Source: Planctomycetota bacterium (GTDB lineage: Bacteria; Planctomycetota; Phycisphaerae; UBA1845; PWPN01). Taken from it: a stretch of 64,000 nt of DNA. A program made the position numbers and the translations under genes. This document shows positions 62,249 through 64,000 of this stretch, in pieces; positions within the stretch are counted from its first letter, which is position 1; each line of letters starts with the position of its first letter. Below the pieces are notes generated by a model. The model saw nothing but the letters and a program-made list of their open reading frames with translations. It made no database searches and was not told the origin of the DNA. The stretch covers positions 186,001 to 250,000 of the forward strand of contig JAKLEZ010000006.1 of NCBI GenBank assembly GCA_022711465.1. Reading direction: 5' to 3'.

Positions 62249-64000
62249 TCATGGCCCGCTGATGTCTGCCTGCCATGGTCCGCCAACCTGGTCGCCCAAC
62301 ATGAGCGTCGCCCGCAATTCCGCAGGGCCCGGCTTGAGCATGACGCCCTGGAAGCTCGATTCGGCCGCACCCGCAGCGACCGGTGCGGTGTGCTGGCCAT
62401 CCTGAATCCTGATGTCTGCCTTCCCGTCCGAGTCGCTGGCCGGGAAGCGCAACCGGATGCTGTAGCTTCCCTCCTTGGCAACCTGCAGCAGCCACGTGCC
62501 ATTTGATCCGTAGTGCAGCTGCTCGCCCGGTTCGCGCCGCCAGTTCTGGCGCGTCAGCACAACCGGATTCTCGTACGCTGTGCCGACTTCGATGCGGGGC
62601 GGCGCGTAGTTGTCCGGCCGTGTCCCGCCGACGTCCTCAAACCAGGCTTTGTAGGACTGCTTCAGCCGACCGACGATCTCCGGCTGCTGCTTGGCCAGAT
62701 CGTGCTGCTCGGCGGGGTCGGCGACGATGTCATAGAGGGCGAACTTCGGCGGACCCGCCAGGGTCTCCTTGCCGAATCCGGAGGCATGAAGGAGCTTCCA
62801 GCGCGGACCGATCGCGGCAAAGTGATGGTACGGTACCGGCACGTCACCGCGGTGTGACTGAATGAAGATCGTGCGGTCAGGCCAGTTGACGCCGCGGCCC
62901 TCGAGCAGCGGCAGGATGCTCCGGCCGTCGAATCTGAGCCCTTCGGGGGCTGCGACTCCGCATGCCTCCAGGATGGTTGGCATCACGTCGATGTGGGCAG
63001 CCGGGATGTCGCTCAGCGCCCCGGCCTTGACCATCCTCGGCCCATGCACCAGGAACGCAGCGCGAATCCCGCCCTCATACACCTCGCTCTTCATTCCCCG
63101 CAGGTTGCCAACGTATCGGCGAGTACCTGGTCCGTTGTCCGTGAGGAAGATCACCATCGTGTTATCGAGGAGACCGAGGGTCTCGAGCCTGCGGATCAGC
63201 TTTCCGACGTTGTCGTCGATGTTGGCGATCATCGCGAAGATGCGTGCCAGCTTCTCCAGCTCCTGCTCGGGCCTCTCTCGGCCCTTGGACCCGGCGAGCA
63301 CGGGGCCCAAGTCCATCTTCCTGTAATGCTCGTACCAATCCTTGGGTACGTCGTTGAGCGGCTCGTGGGGCGCGTTGGTCGCGATGTACGCGAAGAAGCT
63401 CCGCCCCTGCCTGTTGTTCTTCTCGATCCACTCTGCCGCCGCGTCGAAGAACACGTCCGTGCAGTACCCTCTGGCCTGGACCTGCCGCCCGTTGTGAAAC
63501 AGGATCGGATCGGTGTACCTGCCCTCTCCGCCGGGCGGATCGGAGGGTTGTCCGATCCCCCCGCCGCGAATGACCAGCGATTCCGTGAAACCCTGGTCCA
63601 TGGCCCGCACGGGGTAATTGTCCCCCAGGTGCCACTTGCCGAAGATCCCGGTGGCGTATCCGGCGTCGCGAAGGACCTCCGCGACGGTGACCTCGGCAGG
63701 GTCCATCATCGCCCGGCCGACGTAGGTATCGATGGCCCGGGTGCGGTAGTTGTAGCGTCCGGTCATCAGGCACGCCCGCGTCGGTGTGCAGACCGGGCTG
63801 ACATAGAAACGCGTCATCCTCGCCCCGCCGGCTGCCAGCCGGTCCAGGTTGGGTGTCCTGAGCACCGGATTGCCCGTCACGCTCAGGTCGCCGATCCCCT
63901 GATCGTCGGTCACAATCAGGATCACATTGAGCGGACGATGCCCGGCGACGGCAGCGGTGCGGCAGGCACCGACCAGAGCCGCCAGCACCAGAGCGAAGAT
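62249..64000 (-). CDS. Arylsulfatase-like enzyme with C-terminal beta module (start outside window)
   Basis: The frame stays open to the end of the window, reading IFALVLAALVGACRTAA, a signal peptide whose Met lies beyond 64000; about 583 residues are seen. NVILIVTDDQGIGDLSVTGN and the motif VCTPTRACLMTGRYN (CxPxR, first Cys modified to formylglycine) define the sulfatase; GKWHLGD and LTDNGPGTRRYVGNLRGMKSEVYEGG follow. The last 110 residues form a beta-sandwich (EGSYSIRLRFPASDSDG) of the kind added to planctomycete sulfatases, perhaps for sugar binding. The natural substrate is probably a sulfated polysaccharide. Confidence 0.9.
   Translation of the reverse strand: MFALVLAALVGACRTAAVAGHRPLNVILIVTDDQGIGDLSVTGNPVLRTPNLDRLAAGGARMTRFYVSPVCTPTRACLMTGRYNYRTRAIDTYVGRAMMDPAEVTVAEVLRDAGYATGIFGKWHLGDNYPVRAMDQGFTESLVIRGGGIGQPSDPPGGEGRYTDPILFHNGRQVQARGYCTDVFFDAAAEWIEKNNRQGRSFFAYIATNAPHEPLNDVPKDWYEHYRKMDLGPVLAGSKGRERPEQELEKLARIFAMIANIDDNVGKLIRRLETLGLLDNTMVIFLTDNGPGTRRYVGNLRGMKSEVYEGGIRAAFLVHGPRMVKAGALSDIPAAHIDVMPTILEACGVAAPEGLRFDGRSILPLLEGRGVNWPDRTIFIQSHRGDVPVPYHHFAAIGPRWKLLHASGFGKETLAGPPKFALYDIVADPAEQHDLAKQQPEIVGRLKQSYKAWFEDVGGTRPDNYAPPRIEVGTAYENPVVLTRQNWRREPGEQLHYGSNGTWLLQVAKEGSYSIRLRFPASDSDGKADIRIQDGQHTAPVAAGAAESSFQGVMLKPGPAELRATLMLGDQVGGPWQADISGP

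Overview
The window reads as a piece of chromosome from a high-GC (clearly above 60% by eye) Planctomycetota bacterium, most likely an environmental lineage near Phycisphaerae; the class is a guess. The pointers are the DUF1549/DUF1553 + DUF1501 + PPC-domain triplet at 28.3-33.6 kb, two formylglycine-type sulfatases, a PEP-CTERM protein, a dockerin-tailed secreted protease, large MoxR/DUF58/VWA membrane proteins, and many lipoproteins. No rRNA, convincing tRNA, CRISPR array, integrase or intact insertion sequence was found. The first gene (glycosyltransferase) and last gene (sulfatase) are cut by the window edges.

Layout. 0-4.2 kb: end of an ArnT-like membrane glycosyltransferase, a DUF1611/DgcN-like P-loop protein and a ScsB/DsbD-type thiol:disulfide reductase. 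4.2-5.2 kb: two copies of a small dispersed repeat, the second of which supplies the last seven codons and stop of a PEP-CTERM protein. 5.4-10.9 kb: an isolated rnfC-rnfD pair with degenerate flavin motifs, overlapped by a phosphodiesterase lipoprotein gene, divergent from an EEP-fold lipoprotein.

10.9-27.9 kb: the largest coherent unit. Thirteen genes on the minus strand, mostly separated by short gaps, start with a GntR/FadR-type regulator. They continue with three GH36-type alpha-galactosidase-like enzymes, a PfkB sugar kinase, a DeoC-type aldolase, two SDR dehydrogenases, a RhaT-type sugar symporter, a mutarotase-like or unknown protein, a cupin, an UlaG-like metallo-hydrolase and a Cys-rich DUF3795 protein. 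A near-perfect 23-bp palindrome lies between the regulator and a divergent CtBP-like 2-hydroxyacid dehydrogenase and is the likely operator. Together they suggest cleavage of an alpha-galactoside-like glycan, uptake of the sugar, then oxidation and/or phosphorylation and aldol cleavage.

28.3-39.4 kb, plus strand: the DUF1553/DUF1501/PPC operon, a tandem-RidA protein, a URO-D/methyltransferase-like protein, and a two-gene HtrA-like unit. In that unit one protease domain has an intact catalytic triad while two others have lost all three residues. 39.4-52.4 kb, minus strand: a coiled-coil membrane protein with a DnaJ-type zinc motif, an iron-type ABC binding protein and permease (no ATPase nearby), an NHL lipoprotein, a giant VWA membrane protein, MoxR, DUF58 and a BatA-like protein, with several stop/start overlaps. 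52.5-64 kb: short-form QueG, dockerin-tailed S1 protease, phosphoglycolate phosphatase, two secreted DUF4139-like paralogues and two sulfatases.

Gene starts were adjusted inward where a Shine-Dalgarno sequence, signal peptide or family start favoured it; each such choice is stated. Residue positions are approximate. Family names come from motif recognition by eye, not from database searches.
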